DNA of 64,000 bases from Ophiosphaerella korrae (Eukaryota > Ascomycota > Dothideomycetes > Pleosporales > Phaeosphaeriaceae), in assembly GCA_028456385.1 (NCBI GenBank), contig JALNQF010000100.1, forward strand, positions 1 to 64,000. The letters run 5' to 3'. Numbering within the stretch: the first letter of the stretch is position 1; each line of letters begins with the position of its first letter. The notes beneath the pieces were generated by a model. The model saw nothing but the letters and a program-made list of their open reading frames with translations. It was not told the origin of the DNA and made no database searches. This document shows positions 1-12,760 of this stretch, piece after piece. The translations under genes were made by a program, and so were the position numbers.

Positions 1-1238
1 TAACTAGAGCTAATAGTATATAATAACTATAGCTTATCTAAAACTATACTATAGGTAGTAGCTTTTATAGCTAGTACCTAAGTAAGTAACTTTAGAAAGT
101 ATTAAGGAGAGCTAGTAGATAAAGCTAAAATAAAAAAAATACTTATAAGAGGACTAAAGCTTTACTATAATTAACTCCTATTATTACTCTTATACTAAAT
201 AAACCTAGATAGCTATCTAATAGGCGAACTATTTAAGGAAGCTAAGTAAGTCTACCTAACTAGTTACTACTAGATAAGATTATAGACTAAAGTACTAGCT
301 AAACCTATTTAGTATACTAGTTAGTAGATACTAGACTATATATAGGTATATACGTATAAGCTTAATAAATATTATTAATTTATTAAATATAAAGCTTAAC
401 TTATTATATAAAGAGACTAGTAATAAAACATTATAGTATAAGAGACTTATACTATAATACTAGCTAGCTAATCTTTTTAGATACTTATAGCTATTACTAC
501 TAAATATAATCTTAAACTAAAATAGTATAACGTAACTAACGCCTTTATTTATATAGTAATAGACTAAGAAATCTATATAAGAATACTAAGGAGACACTAA
601 AAGAAGAGTATAATCTTTAGAGTCTAAAAAGCCCTATATAGTCTCTAGATCTTACCTCTTCTATAGTAAAGAGAATTTATAGTTATACTTAAAGCTATAG
701 GCTTTTAAATAGTACTATATAAACTATATTATATAGTTAAAGATAGAATTATTATCTTCTTTTATATAGATAATATTATTATTGTATATAATAAGTAGAA
801 GACTAAAGAAGTATAGTAAGTAACTAATCTTCTAAAAGAGAAGTATACTATTACTAGAGGAATAGATTTCTAATAGTTTCTTAGTATTAAAGTAATTTAA
901 GATAGAGAGTAACGTATAATTTAACTACTATAGGTAGTATATATTAATAAGATAAGTTAGCTTATAGATAAACTATATATCTATTACAATATACTTATAG
1001 CTACTACTAAACTTAAGACCTATAATAGTTAGGTAATACTATCTAAGATTAATAAATACTAATACAAAATTAGTTTACTTCTATTTACTACTATAACTAC
1101 TTATCTAGATATAGCTTTTATAATATTATAGCTAGCTTAATTTCTTATAAACCTAAGCACTACTTACTATAAGGCTACTAATTAAGTACTTATATACCTC
1201 TCTTATATAAAATTAAGAGTACTCTAGCTAGGTAGTAG
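1..1238 (+). mobile_element. Ty1/copia retrotransposon, 5' portion (RIP-degraded reverse transcriptase)
   Basis: Conceptual translation across stops recovers a copia reverse transcriptase on the + strand. Around 535-900 there are remnants of the motif read as DVTNAF (here NVTNAF), of the block ending KALY, and of YVDD (here YIDN near 770), followed by a stretch resembling the copia KYTITGG region. Nearly every expected CAG, CAA or TGG codon is TAG/TAA and ATG is almost absent, the RIP signature. The element runs off the left window edge. Its 3' part resumes at 8308, because a gypsy element is inserted into its RNase H region. It cannot encode protein. Confidence 0.8.
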
Positions 1239-1703
1239 TGTTATAGGTGTAACAAGAGAAATCGAGATAGAACTAATTAATCCCGACTTAGACGCTAATA
1301 AAGTATAAGATAAGCAAGGTAACAATCTTAATTAGAAGACTACTTATAACTAGGACACGTAGTAGTAATCTATAATTACGTATAAATAGATTAAAAGTAA
1401 TCTGTAATAACGTATAAATAGATTAGGGTAATCTGTAGTTACGTATAAATAGATTAGTAGTAATCTATAACGTTATATAAATAGATTAAGACAAGTATAT
1501 AGTTAATAGTAATGCGTATTATTAAGATAGTATTAGTAATTTAATCCTTTAACTATAGAACGCTAATACAAGATAGTTGTAAAATATTTTCTATTGTTTA
1601 TAGTTATTGTAGATTACTATACAAGCTTTTAATATTAACCTATAATCTACTAATAACTTCTTAGGTACTAAGAAGTTAACCCTAGTAATTAGTCCTATTA
1701 CAC
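1239..1703 (+). repeat. Left LTR of the gypsy element
   Basis: 465 bp, TG..CA ends with imperfect 9-bp terminal inverted repeats. It contains four tandem copies of a 31-32 bp unit starting at 1366, 1398, 1429 and 1461. Each copy carries a TATAAATA-like core followed by GATTA. The right LTR at 7844 matches almost base for base. Confidence 0.92.
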
Positions 1704-1783
1704 CTTACTAATTTAGTTATTACAAGAAGTAAAGCGTAAGTAGCGCGTAGTCTAGCTAATATAATAGTAGAAAGTTTAACTAA

Positions 1784-4700
1784 AACAAGTAAAGCCCCTA
1801 AGAGTAGTTATAAGTTAGACAGCACTATATAGGAAATAATTAAAGAACGTATTAATAAACTAATAGATAAAAAAAAAGATATAAAAATAGTAATTAACGC
1901 TTTAGAGACGTAGAACAAGGAACTACAAGACTACTTAAAGTAGAATAAAGCTTAGATTAAAGCTATTATTAAAAGATAAAACTAGATAGAATTAATTACT
2001 TAACAATTAGAGATAAGCGCGACAAAGAAACCGCCTAAGATACCTATTCTTAAGAAGTTTAATAGAATAAGAGAGAAACTAAGACCTTTTATAGCTTTAG
2101 TATAACTCTAGATAGATATATAAGTACTATACTTTAATATAGAAGAAAAGAAGGTAATATATATTAGATTATGTCTTAAAGAAGACGTAATAAGATAGTA
2201 TAAACTATATTAGATAGACTATTTAATATATACACTAATAATATAGAAAGACAAGACTAAAGCTATTTTTAGAAGTTATAAGTACTTTACTAAATAAATA
2301 AGAGTAGTATTTAGGGATATAGATATTACCTAGTAAGCTAAAGAGAAACTTAAGAGGCTTATATAAAGCAAGAGTATTCTAGAATATATATTATAGTTTA
2401 AACAACTAGCTTAAAATATAGAATAGAATAAAGTATCCTTAATATTATAATTTAAACAAAGATTAAATACAAAAATTTAATACAAAATAATCTATATAGA
2501 GAAGCCTAGGATATTAGAAGCCCTAAAGTAATAGGTAATATAGATTAACAACAATTTCTAAGAATAGAAAAAGAACAAGTATAGTACTTAACTAAGAAAC
2601 TAAGATACTAGAGACCTTATAATCCTTAATATAAACAAGGATAAGAAGAAGAAGAAGAATAAAGACTTTACGTACTTTAATTGTAGTAAGAAAGGCTACT
2701 ACGTAAAAGATTACTAATTATAAAAGAAGAGAGATATAGTATATTATAAATATAAGAAACTAAGATACTTTGTAAAAGACTATAAGAGTAAAGACCTAAA
2801 GAAAGAAACTTAGTTAAAGATAATAGAGAAGAAGAAGGAAGTACTACAAGTATAAGCTAAACTTTAAGAAAAAGTAGCTAAAAGTAAAGAACTATAGCAT
2901 GTAATACTCTATTAGACCTTTTATTATAAAGACAACTACTATATATATCTTTCTAGTAAGTAGAGAGTAAGATACTTCTTATAATAGAGAAATAGAGTAG
3001 TAGTAATAAAAGAAAGAATAAAAGTATAGCTAAAAGAGATAGTATATATAATAGACCTACTAATAGAAGATTTAGAGAGAGAAGAGCTCTTAGTACTATT
3101 AATCTAGGCTAAAAGACTAGTACTAGATAAAGAAACTACTACAGCTTCCTCTAAAAGACTATAAAAAAGTAAGAAGTAAGTTAGTATAAGAGGTATAGAG
3201 TACGCCTAGCTAGATATATATAGCTATAATAGCTATATAATAATAGATATAGAGGAACAAAATAAAAAATAGAAGTTTATTTAGATATACTTAATAGTTA
3301 TAAGTATAGAGGAAGCGTATAAAGACTAGAAAGAACGTAATTCTAAAGAAATAAAGTTTATACTATTTTAAGAATAGATAAAATAGTATATAGTTATAGT
3401 AGGAAGAATACCTATATAAAAAGAGTAGTAACACCTTATAAGAAAGACGCGATAGATTAATAAAGCTTATACACTAAGAATACTAGTAGTGTACTATATC
3501 TTAATAATAGAAATACTTAGGAAAGATAAGTACTAGAAAGGGGATAATAAGATAATAGATCTAGAACATCTAGTACACTTTAAAGTATTATAGATATTAT
3601 ACTTAGAAAAGAATTATATTATATATAGAAACTCTAAGATAAATAATAACGTATAGCTTATAAGAAGAAAAGGCTATAACTATATAAGAGTAATTCTAGT
3701 AGAAGATATCTAAAGATAGGAAATAATCCTAGAAGATAGATATTTAGTAGTAAGGCTAAGATATAAACTATCTAAGAAATACATCTAAGGAAGACTATAG
3801 TACAAATATATATACAACAAATATCTAAAATATAAAGAATATAAACTTAAAGTAAGACTATAATCTTAGAAGAATAGATAATTTATAAAGATACCTAAAC
3901 AAGAATAGTTAAAAGGTATAAGAAGCTTATATATTATAAAAATAGGTATATACTAAAAAAGGAGAGTATAATTAATAATTAATAGTAAAGCTATAAGAAA
4001 CTTTATATTAAAGAAGTTTATAGAAAACTAAAGAATATATTATATAATAAAGAGATACCCTTAATAGCTAAGTATAATTAAAGGAAAACTATTCTAAAAA
4101 CCTATTAGGTTTAAAATAGTTCTCTTTATACTAGAACTAGAAAAGATAAAGATTAACAATATAGTTATAGATATAACAACAATTAATAACAAGTAAGAAA
4201 TTATACTAGGAATACTATAGTTATAGATAATAAACCTATACATTAATTAGAGAATAGGAAAAATTAGTTACTACTAAATAGAAAAACTAAGAGCTAATAT
4301 AAGCACCTATAAAGGAGAATTCCTAGAAGAATATAAGAAATAGGAACTACAGCTTATAGAGCTAGAAGACTACCTTCTAGAATATTAGCTATAGGACTTA
4401 GTAATAGAAATAGAAAAAGGAAAAAACGTTAAATAGAGCCTAGTCTACAAAAAGATAGAAGAAGAATCTAAGATTAAATAAGTATTTATTAAAAATACAA
4501 TTAAGAAAAAATAGATACAAGAATCTAAATCTTTAGTAGTATATAGACTTATATTTATAGATAAAAAGAGAATAAGTAATAAAAAGCTTTACGTAGACTT
4601 TAGGAAAACTAACGTAGTTATAAATAAAAACTAATACCCTTTACTATAAATAGACAAGATATAAGCTAGACTAAAGAAAGTAAAAATCTTTATAAAACTA

Positions 4701-7195
4701 GATATCTAGAACGCCTATTACTAAATTAGAATTAGAGAAAGTAATAAATAGAAAATAGCGTTTAGAACACAATAGAAACTATATAAATATTTAGTTATAC
4801 TATTTAGATTAACGAACGTACTAGCTGCGTTCTAAGAAAGAATTAATATAGTACTAAAAGAGTACTTAGATATATTTATATTTATATACCTAGACAATAT
4901 CCTTATATTCTTAGAAATAGAGGAAGAATACGTACAATACGTGTATAAGGTGCTAGAGAAGCTAGTAGAAAATAAGTTATTTCTTAAGATAAGAAAATGC
5001 GAATTCTATATAAAGGAAATAGATTTCCTTAGATTTATTATAGAACTAAGAAGAATTAAGATTAATCTAGAAAAGATTAAGTTAATTAACGAATAGCTAA
5101 CACTAAAGAACCTAAGAGAAGTATAATAATTCTATAGCTTAGCTAACTTTTATAAAAAGTTAATAGTAAGATAGTTAGAAGATATAAAACTAATAACAAG
5201 GCTTATAAAGAAAGATACACTATTTAAATAGATAAAGGAATATAAAAAAGTATTTAATAAGATTAAAAGAAAGTTTATAGAAAACCTAGTTATTAGAATA
5301 TATAACCTAGACCTACTAGTAATAGTAAAAATAGACGCATCTAACTTAGTCTATAGAATAGCACTAATACAAGAAGATCTAAGAACTAAATAAGAATATT
5401 TAGTTAAATACTTTTCTAAGAAAATAAAGCTAGTAGAACTTAACTACTTAATTTATAATAAAGAAATACTAGTAATCTATAAAGTATTTAAGTAATAGAA
5501 AGTATACCTATAAAGAGTAAAATATTAAATAAAGGTCTATATAGACTATAGGAATCTTATAGGATTTATACTAAACAAAGAACTATTATAATAATATACA
5601 AGATAGTAGGAATTCCTATTAACATTTAATATAGAAATTATATATATAAAAGGGAAAGATAACTAATTTATAGATACTTTTAGTAAAAGGCTAAACTTAC
5701 AAGAAGAAGTAAGCACTACTAGTATAGTTCTAGTTAAGAATAAAGTAAGACACTTAATCCTAAATATACCTAAAATAGCTACTATACTTAAAAGAATAAG
5801 TAGCAAGCTAGACGAATAGATTTAGAAAATAATATAAGAAGTATCTAAAGAAATAAGAAAACTAGAGATCTAAGAAGGACTTATATAAGTATATAGAAGA
5901 ATATATATTCTAAGAAAGATTTAGAGAGAATTTATATAGTAATTCTATAAACTACTAGTATATAGCTACTAAGGTATTAAAAAAACATTAAATAGACTAC
6001 TATAGGACTACTATATCCTAAAAGCAAGGTAATTAGTAGAAGAAGTACTACAAGACTATATAGAATACTAGAGAAATAAGTATAATAGATATATACTATA
6101 TAGAATACTATAACTAGTAGAAGTACTAGGATAACTATAGGGAGTTATTATAATAGACTTTATTACGAAGCTACCTAAGTCTAAAGATCTAATATTAGGA
6201 GTAGAGTATAATAGAATACTTACAATAGTAGATAAACTTATAAAGTATATATACTTTAGACTATATAAAGAGAAAAGTAAGATAGAAGTTACTATATACT
6301 AGGTTTTAGGAACTATAATAAGCTAGTATAGTATTCTAGATAAGATTATTATAGATAGAGACGTACGATTTATATTAAAACTATAGAGAATAATAACAAC
6401 GTAATTAGGAATACAATACGTAATGTTAATAGTATATTATCTATAAATAGATAGATAATTAGAACGAATAAATTAAATAGTAGAATAATACCTAAGATAC
6501 TACCTTAACTATAACTAGAATAACTAGGTACAACTACTACTTACAGTATAACTAGCATATAATAGCGTAAAGAATATAGTAATAGGAGTATTACTTTTCT
6601 TTATAAACTATAGATTTAACCCTAGTGTATATAGAATACTAAAAAATATAGAATTATAGACTCTAAGAGGAGAAAACTTTGCAAATAGAATAAAAGAGAT
6701 ATATAATTAGTTAAGATAGGACGTAGAATTCCTATATAATTAGATAGTAAAGTACTACAACAAGAAATATAAAGAGAGACTCTAATTTAGAGAGAGAGAA
6801 AAAGTATAGTTAGTTAGAAAGAATATTAAGAGTAAATAATTTAGTTTAAAACTAGATTATGTTAAAATTAGACTATACAAGATTAAAAAGAAAGTTACAC
6901 TAGTTATATATAAATTAAAGCTACTAAGTAAGATAAAGATATACCTAATATTCTATATATTACTACTAGAATAAGTACTACAAGACGTAAAACTACTAGT
7001 ATATAAAGTAGATACGTATAGAGAATAAGAGGAATAAGAAGTTAAAGAAATCCTAGTATACTAGTTCTATAATAGTAGGAACTACTACTTAGTAAAATAA
7101 ATAAGTATAGACGAAAAAGGACAACTATAGGAAGATATATAAGAACTAGAAGATAACCTTAATTACTTTAAGAAACTAGAGGACTTCTAAAGTTA
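1784..7195 (+). pseudogene. Gypsy gag-pol remnant
   Basis: Read through its stops, this region gives a gag-like segment (about 2030-2570), then two zinc-knuckle-like blocks near 2680-2790. Reverse transcriptase follows (about 4530-5110), with a block resembling YVDFRKTN and an FIYLDNIL version of the YxDD box. RNase H covers about 5280-5520. Integrase covers about 5890-6660, with recognisable TKLPKS-like and DRDVRF-like blocks. The last part (about 6880-7190) resembles a chromodomain. Glutamine and tryptophan codons are replaced by TAG/TAA and methionine codons by ATA, so no product is possible. Boundaries are approximate. Confidence 0.8.
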
Positions 7196-7843
7196 AAATC
7201 CTCTAGAGCGCCTTATAGTAAACTAAGAGGACTAATATTACTACTAAAGGATAGAGAAGTAATAAGAACACTTAATATAATAGGAGTAGTATCTATAATA
7301 GCTTTAAAGTTAAGCTCTAACTCTACGAGAGTAGCTTACGCGATAGACTTCTTATTATTTAAGGCCTTTGTCTTACAAAAACAAAGTAGATAAGTGTAAT
7401 TTTTTACTTATATACTTAGAATCTAATTACGTTCTTTTTTAGCCTTAGTAATCTATTTAGATAGTTTATCTTAAGTATAGTTAATAGCTCTCTTTGTTAT
7501 AAATAAGTATAGACGTAAAAATAAGTATTATAAACCTATACTCTATAAGAGATATACTAAAAAAGTTATAAAATATATAGGCGTTAGTACAAATATATAC
7601 CTTATAAGCCTTACTATATTTTAAAGAAATATACTCTATAAGAGGGTTTAAAGCCTTATAACAAGAATAAAGAAATATAGTAATACTATAGTATAATACG
7701 CAATCTACTAATTATAGACAATAAAGAGTAGATTTAGTAAGTATAGAGATAGAGGATAAAGAACTCTATATTAACAAAGAAACTAGATTAATAATACTAG
7801 CTCTAGGATAGATAAACTAGGACCTACTTAGAAGAGGAAATAG

Positions 7844-8307
7844 TGTTATAGGTGTAACAAGAGAAATTAAGATAGAACTAATTAATCCTAACTTAGACGC
7901 TAATAAAGTATAGGACAAGTAGGGTAATAATCTTAATTAGGAGACTACCTATAACTAGGATACGTAGTAGTAATCTATAATTACGTGTAAATAGATTAAA
8001 AGTAATCTATAATAACGCATAAATAGATTAGGGTAATCTATAGTTACGTGCAAATAGATTAGTAGTAATCTATAACGTTGTATAAATAAATTAAAACAAG
8101 TATATAGTTAATAGTAATGCGTATTATTAAAATAGTATTAGTAATTTAATCCTTTAACTATAGAACGCTAATACAAGATAGTTGTAAAACATCTTCTATT
8201 ATTTATAGTTATTGTAGATTACTATATAAGCTTTTAATATTAACCTATAATCTACTAATAACTCCTTAGGTACTAGGAAGTTAACCCTAGTAATTAGTCT
8301 TATTACA
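7844..8307 (+). repeat. Right LTR of the gypsy element
   Basis: 464 bp, near-identical to 1239-1703, including the four 31-32 bp internal repeats. It is followed directly by the AGTAG target duplication. The two LTRs differ at only scattered positions, mostly transitions, although both are heavily RIP-altered. Confidence 0.92.
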
Positions 8308-8907
8308 AGTAGTAACTTATTATAAGTTACTAGTAATACTTTATTTACTAATAATACTATAGACTAAAAAAGCTTATAAAGCTATATAATTAAACTTTTT
8401 AATAGGCTTATTATATAGAGAGTAAATAAGTAAGATATAGTTACTACTTTTATAACTAAAGCTAAATTACTAGCCTTATTATAAGTAGCTAAAGAAGCTA
8501 TATTTATATTAAAACTACTTAACAAACTATATATTAAACTTCCTACAAATTATATTACTATCTAGTATAATAATACTTAAACAATCTAGCTTATTACTAA
8601 AAAACTAGCTAAGCTATAAACTAAGCTTTAGTACGTTAATATCTATAATTATTAGCTAAAATAAAAGGTCTCTACTAGCTAAATTAAAGTAGAATATACT
8701 TTATTAATAGAGATAATAGTAGATAGCTTTATAATAGTCTTACTAATAAATAAATAAAAAAGCTTCTTAAATTAGCTTAGACTAGTAGAAGTAATAGAAT
8801 ACTAAATAATATATAAAGCACTTCTTAATAAAATCTAAGACTACCTTAATAATCTTATACTTATCTTATAATATCTAGTTTACTAATAAGTTACTAACCT
8901 AAAGGGG
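8308..8907 (+). mobile_element. Ty1/copia retrotransposon, 3' portion (RNase H remnant)
   Basis: The copia translation interrupted at 1238 resumes here. Remnants include a block resembling the DxxFADN start of RNase H, a segment like TTSTTEAELLALSQAAKEA (about 8440-8500) and the final block that normally contains RYVDIHRHW (about 8625-8660). It ends in a purine tract AAAGGGG (8901-8907), which suits a polypurine tract next to a 3' LTR. Stops are frequent and RIP-like. It belongs with 1-1238. Confidence 0.75.
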
Positions 8908-9091
8908 TGTATTAGATAAGTTATATAATTAGATACTTAATACGTAATTAGATACGCGATTATATGCGTAATCGCTAAGCTACTAACCTTACTATAGCTA
9001 AAAGGATTATAGCCTTAACCTTTACAAACAAAAGAATTAAACAAAAAATCTTATATATAAAGAGATAGACTACGTTAGTATAACTAATATA
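8908..9091 (+). repeat. Possible 3' LTR of the copia element
   Basis: The sequence after the purine tract starts TGTATTAG. A near inverted match CTAATATA lies at 9084-9091, so the LTR could be about 184 bp. The end is uncertain because RIP could have altered the terminal CA, and the partner LTR lies outside the window. Confidence 0.4.
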
Positions 9092-10901
9092 ATAAAGAAA
9101 CTAGTACCTTAATAGAAGGAGTATTAAGGATCTAGCTTACTACTATCTTAAGAGACCTAGCTAAGACTACTATATCGTAGATATATAGATAGAGCGTAGG
9201 GCTAGAGATAGATAGTAGAATTAATCTACTTAGTTTATACCTAGTGCTATTAAGTTATAAGTAATTAATCTAAAAAAGGGCTTTTCTAAAAGCCTTAGTA
9301 TCCCTCTCTAATAAGGCCCTTATATAGCTATTACGAAAAAGCCTTTTTATTAAACTATTATAACCTCTTTTAAAATCTAATAACAATCTCTACCTTATAA
9401 TAAAAGCCTAAATTAAACGAAGTAATTCTAAGGGTGCGCCTAAAAGTATTAGTATAGATGCAAAGAGTGCTCTTAGCTAATATAGTAAGTTATTTTAGCC
9501 TTATACTACTATTTACTAATAACTATAAGAAAGGATTGCTAATAGAAGTCTACTTATAGCTAGTCGAGGCTAAGGTAGTAATATAATAAAGCTCTTGCTG
9601 CCTTATTTAGACTTTAAGGGCATTAAAGTATTAATTAAGAGCTTTAAGCCTTGCCTAAAATATATCTTTCTCTATATCTACTTTCTCTAATAATAGATAT
9701 CTAACTTAGATACGATACGACACGATTCGCGAATATCTTAGGTCTGTATAATTAACGTAGTAGGATCTCTAGCATTCTACCGCCTCTTATTAAAGCAGCG
9801 TTAGCAATTCCCTTTAAACCCTATTTCCTAGATGCTAATCTGCAGATCTATATTTAAAGCTAATGTAATAAGAAAACCTGCGCCTCTAAATTTCGCAGTA
9901 CCTATAGGTAAGTTTAAAATCTACTATTAGTAATCTTAGCTAACTAGACAGTTTATACGCTAAAAATTACCTCTTAAAGTGTACTTAAGAAATGAAAGGA
10001 AGGGAAGCATTAAAGCGGCTCTAAGGGAATTACTGATCCTGTAGGTGGGGATTATGTAAAACCTACAATATAGAGTGCCTGGAGGTGGCTGCTGCACATA
10101 TGAGCAAATATCTTGCCGATAATTATCTTTAATGCAAGTGGCAATTATGTGGCCTTACTGCCTATAGCATTAATGCTATGCATATGCATCTTCTTGAGAG
10201 TTATAATACTTACACTTAGAAGACTATACCTACGTAGTTTACGTTTTGCTACGAATGCGCTATATAGATTGAAAGCATACTGGACTGAATGGTATATTGT
10301 GGTCATCATGCTATGAACCCGGGCATTGTTTATAGGCTAGTAACTGTGGAGGGGATTATGGCGTTACCTGGTTGATGCCTATATTGTATGGGAGATGGGT
10401 TTTATACCTGGATAACTAGTACTACAAGTTTTCTAACGCATGTTGACAGCTATATATAGCAAGAGCGCAAAGAGCTTGGGTTTTATAAATGTCCTTATTA
10501 TTCCTGTAGAAGGAAAATCTTTGAGACTGGAGCAATTAAGCAACATCTTGATGAGGTGCACGCGATACCTTTTCTACAATACATATAGAAATAGAAAATA
10601 TCATATATATAATTTCGTGAACTTGACAACTTGCATGTAGGAGACCCTTAACTAACGTATCAAATCAAAGTTGTAGATTGACGTAGCGCGATAGGATAGG
10701 AAAGCCCAGGCGACTACAGAGACAGAAGAAACCAAATGACTTACTTTACTCATCCTGGGCGGAAGACTAGAGCAATTAACCCCGTTAGTCACGTCGTTCT
10801 AGTAGCAGACATATATCAAGACGGTATAATCTGATTGGCTTTATTTTAGGCCCACGGTTTAATTTAGTATACAGCATACATAAAAATGAAACTCAGATGC
10901 A
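9092..10901. other. Gene-free transition zone
   Basis: Composition moves from TA-rich RIP sequence (to about 9700) to ordinary sequence. Short ORFs at 10113-10316 and 10440-10640 show no recognisable protein features. I see no gene here. Unidentified repeat debris is likely but cannot be assigned. Confidence 0.6.
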
Positions 10902-12107
10902 TCAAGGCGTGACCTTATAATCTCTATCTTCATCTGCCACATGCTTCGTTGCTCTCTCCTCTTCCATGATATATTTTTCTTCGTCGCTCGTGTTGATTTC
11001 ATCTGGAGGTGTCTCTGACCTTTTTCTCTTCTTTATCTCAGGGACAACAGTATGCCTAATGAGATCGTCTTGCCGTCTTGCCTTATCTTCTGTCGCCTCG
11101 AGATATTGACAGAGTTCTTTAGAGGACACTATAACTTCCGGTTGCTCACTATTAATTCCCTCCTTCGTAAGCTCTTCGCAAGCAAAGTCAGATAGGTAAA
11201 GCCGTAGACCAGGATGATCAGTAGGGTTGCCTTGCTCGTCACGAAACACCTGCGAAATGCATTAGGATGGAGAGTAGATAGAGCAGGTTAGAAGTGGCAA
11301 GTACCTCATCTGCAACTTCTTTGTATGCGCGTAGCTCATCCCCATCAGCCGTACGGAAAATTTGAGTCCGCCAAACCGATAATGTTGCCTTTTTGGTCAC
11401 CTTCCTTCCATACTCAATATCTAGCCCAACAACTACTTGCACGCTCGCATCTGAGTCTAGAAGATAGTTCTCCGCTAACCGGTTGAGCCTTTTCCGCTTC
11501 TGCGAATATGCAACCTCAATAATAACCCCAGGGTATTGTGCATCATTATGCTAGAAAGAGGTATCTGGCTCATACTTTGACTTCGCTCTAGACGGATCAT
11601 TGTCGACTGGAAGGTAAATCTCGGTAGATCGAGCAGGATGCACATTCTGTGCGAAACGAGCTGCTTTACCTGATCCACAACGTATCACTTTCAGCTGGCT
11701 TCGAATTGCGTCTTCGACCCGGTCGATAAAGCGCTTGTGTACGCCGGTTGGCATCCGCACGACAAGACGACGGTTATCTAGGTCGTAATCATATCTGTGC
11801 AACCGTGGTTAGCAGCTGCCTTAATAACTTTTCAGCGAACATGCCGTATTTTATCCTTTACGTAGCCCGACAGCGCCTTCTTGTGATTAAGGAGGTATTT
11901 TATTTTATCGTACTCTCCTGGCTCGACCTGAAATTCTGTCCACGGACCTTGCTTAATGTGATTTCCGGCCTGAATGTCTTCGAACAAGGCGACAACTCTT
12001 TCCGCTTGAACGAAAGTCTTCTTTTCCGTTGATGGAGGCGTCCAAGGGTCCACGAAACTAGACGGCGGTGTAACGTATTTTACCGAAGGACTGAATTGCA
12101 TAGACAT
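10902..12107 (-). pseudogene. Fungal conserved protein of unknown function, disrupted
   Basis: The reading starts near 12107 or 12101 (ATG). It passes a segment rich in PPSTEKK and FEDIQAGN-like text, then continues in a second exon with RLVVRMPTGVHK. It then runs through VVVGLDIEYG and ends at 10902 after KKRKRSETPP and an acidic tail. The order and wording match a family I remember from fungal genomes, with no assigned function. An intron at 11250-11304 (55 nt) splices cleanly and joins VADE to VFRDEQ. Two lesions are visible. An in-frame TAG at 11551-11553 falls where the protein clearly continues (SF*HNDAQYPG). The junction near 11795-11840 also has intron-like ends but does not restore the frame. 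No function is assigned. Confidence 0.65.
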
Positions 12108-12301
12108 AGCCAAAGGCTGCGCGACGATGCAAAGTGGCACGATGCTGTCGGGCGGACAGGTAGCGGCATAAACGAGGCTGAGGGTTGACTCAGTAACAGC
12201 GCTAACCGGCGAGCCAATGATAGATGTGTGGCTAAGTTGAGTACTCTTGGCACACCAAAGCCACCAAGGAAAGCTACTGTCACAAGGTTTCAAGGTCTTT
12301 A

Positions 12302-12760
12302 TTGAATGCTAGCTAAATAATGGTAAGGCGGACTTAGATGACTAACGGCCGACGCGATGCGGAAGCGTTGTTCTGCGCCGCTCCACGTTACCAATGCAAT
12401 AGCCAGCTTTTCCTGAAAGCCTAGAGCATAAAGTTAGCACTAGTTACTATCTTACAAGCACAGGATCTCGTTCAAGAAGACTACAATTCAGACGATAAAT
12501 TCAAGCAGTAATTATTTTGAATGTGGGTCTATACTGGATTAACTCAAATTAATACATTCTCGTAACTAGAGCCCTTCTATGTGACGACATATAGAGAAAG
12601 CGATGCCTGTGGACACTGCGGCGATGCGAGATGCAATACACTGTCGTCGTCGAAATATCAGCTGCGCAAGGACATATGAAACATTGGCGGTTATTCTATT
12701 ACGAGTGGGTGCACGTTATATGATTTGCTACACAAGAGCTAAGAATTCCATGCGGTCGCG
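12302..12760. other. Intergenic, nothing recognised
   Basis: About 460 bp between two decayed genes. A 64-codon ORF at 12603-12797 looks accidental and overlaps the end of the neighbouring pseudogene. No motif was identified. Confidence 0.5.

Larger units (their letters stand above)
1239..8307 (+). mobile_element. Complete Ty3/gypsy LTR retrotransposon, RIP-inactivated, nested in a copia element
   Basis: Two near-identical direct repeats (1239-1703 and 7844-8307) begin TGTTATAGG and end CCTATTACA/CTTATTACA. The element is flanked by a perfect 5-bp duplication AGTAG (1234-1238 and 8308-8312). A purine-rich tract (about 7830-7840) lies just upstream of the right LTR, as expected for plus-strand priming. 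The internal order is gag, CCHC knuckles, protease region, reverse transcriptase, RNase H, integrase and a C-terminal chromodomain-like segment. That is the Ty3/gypsy order and suggests a chromovirus. Hundreds of stops, mostly TAG/TAA where glutamine or tryptophan is expected, make it non-coding. The LTRs differ by scattered transitions. Confidence 0.9.
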
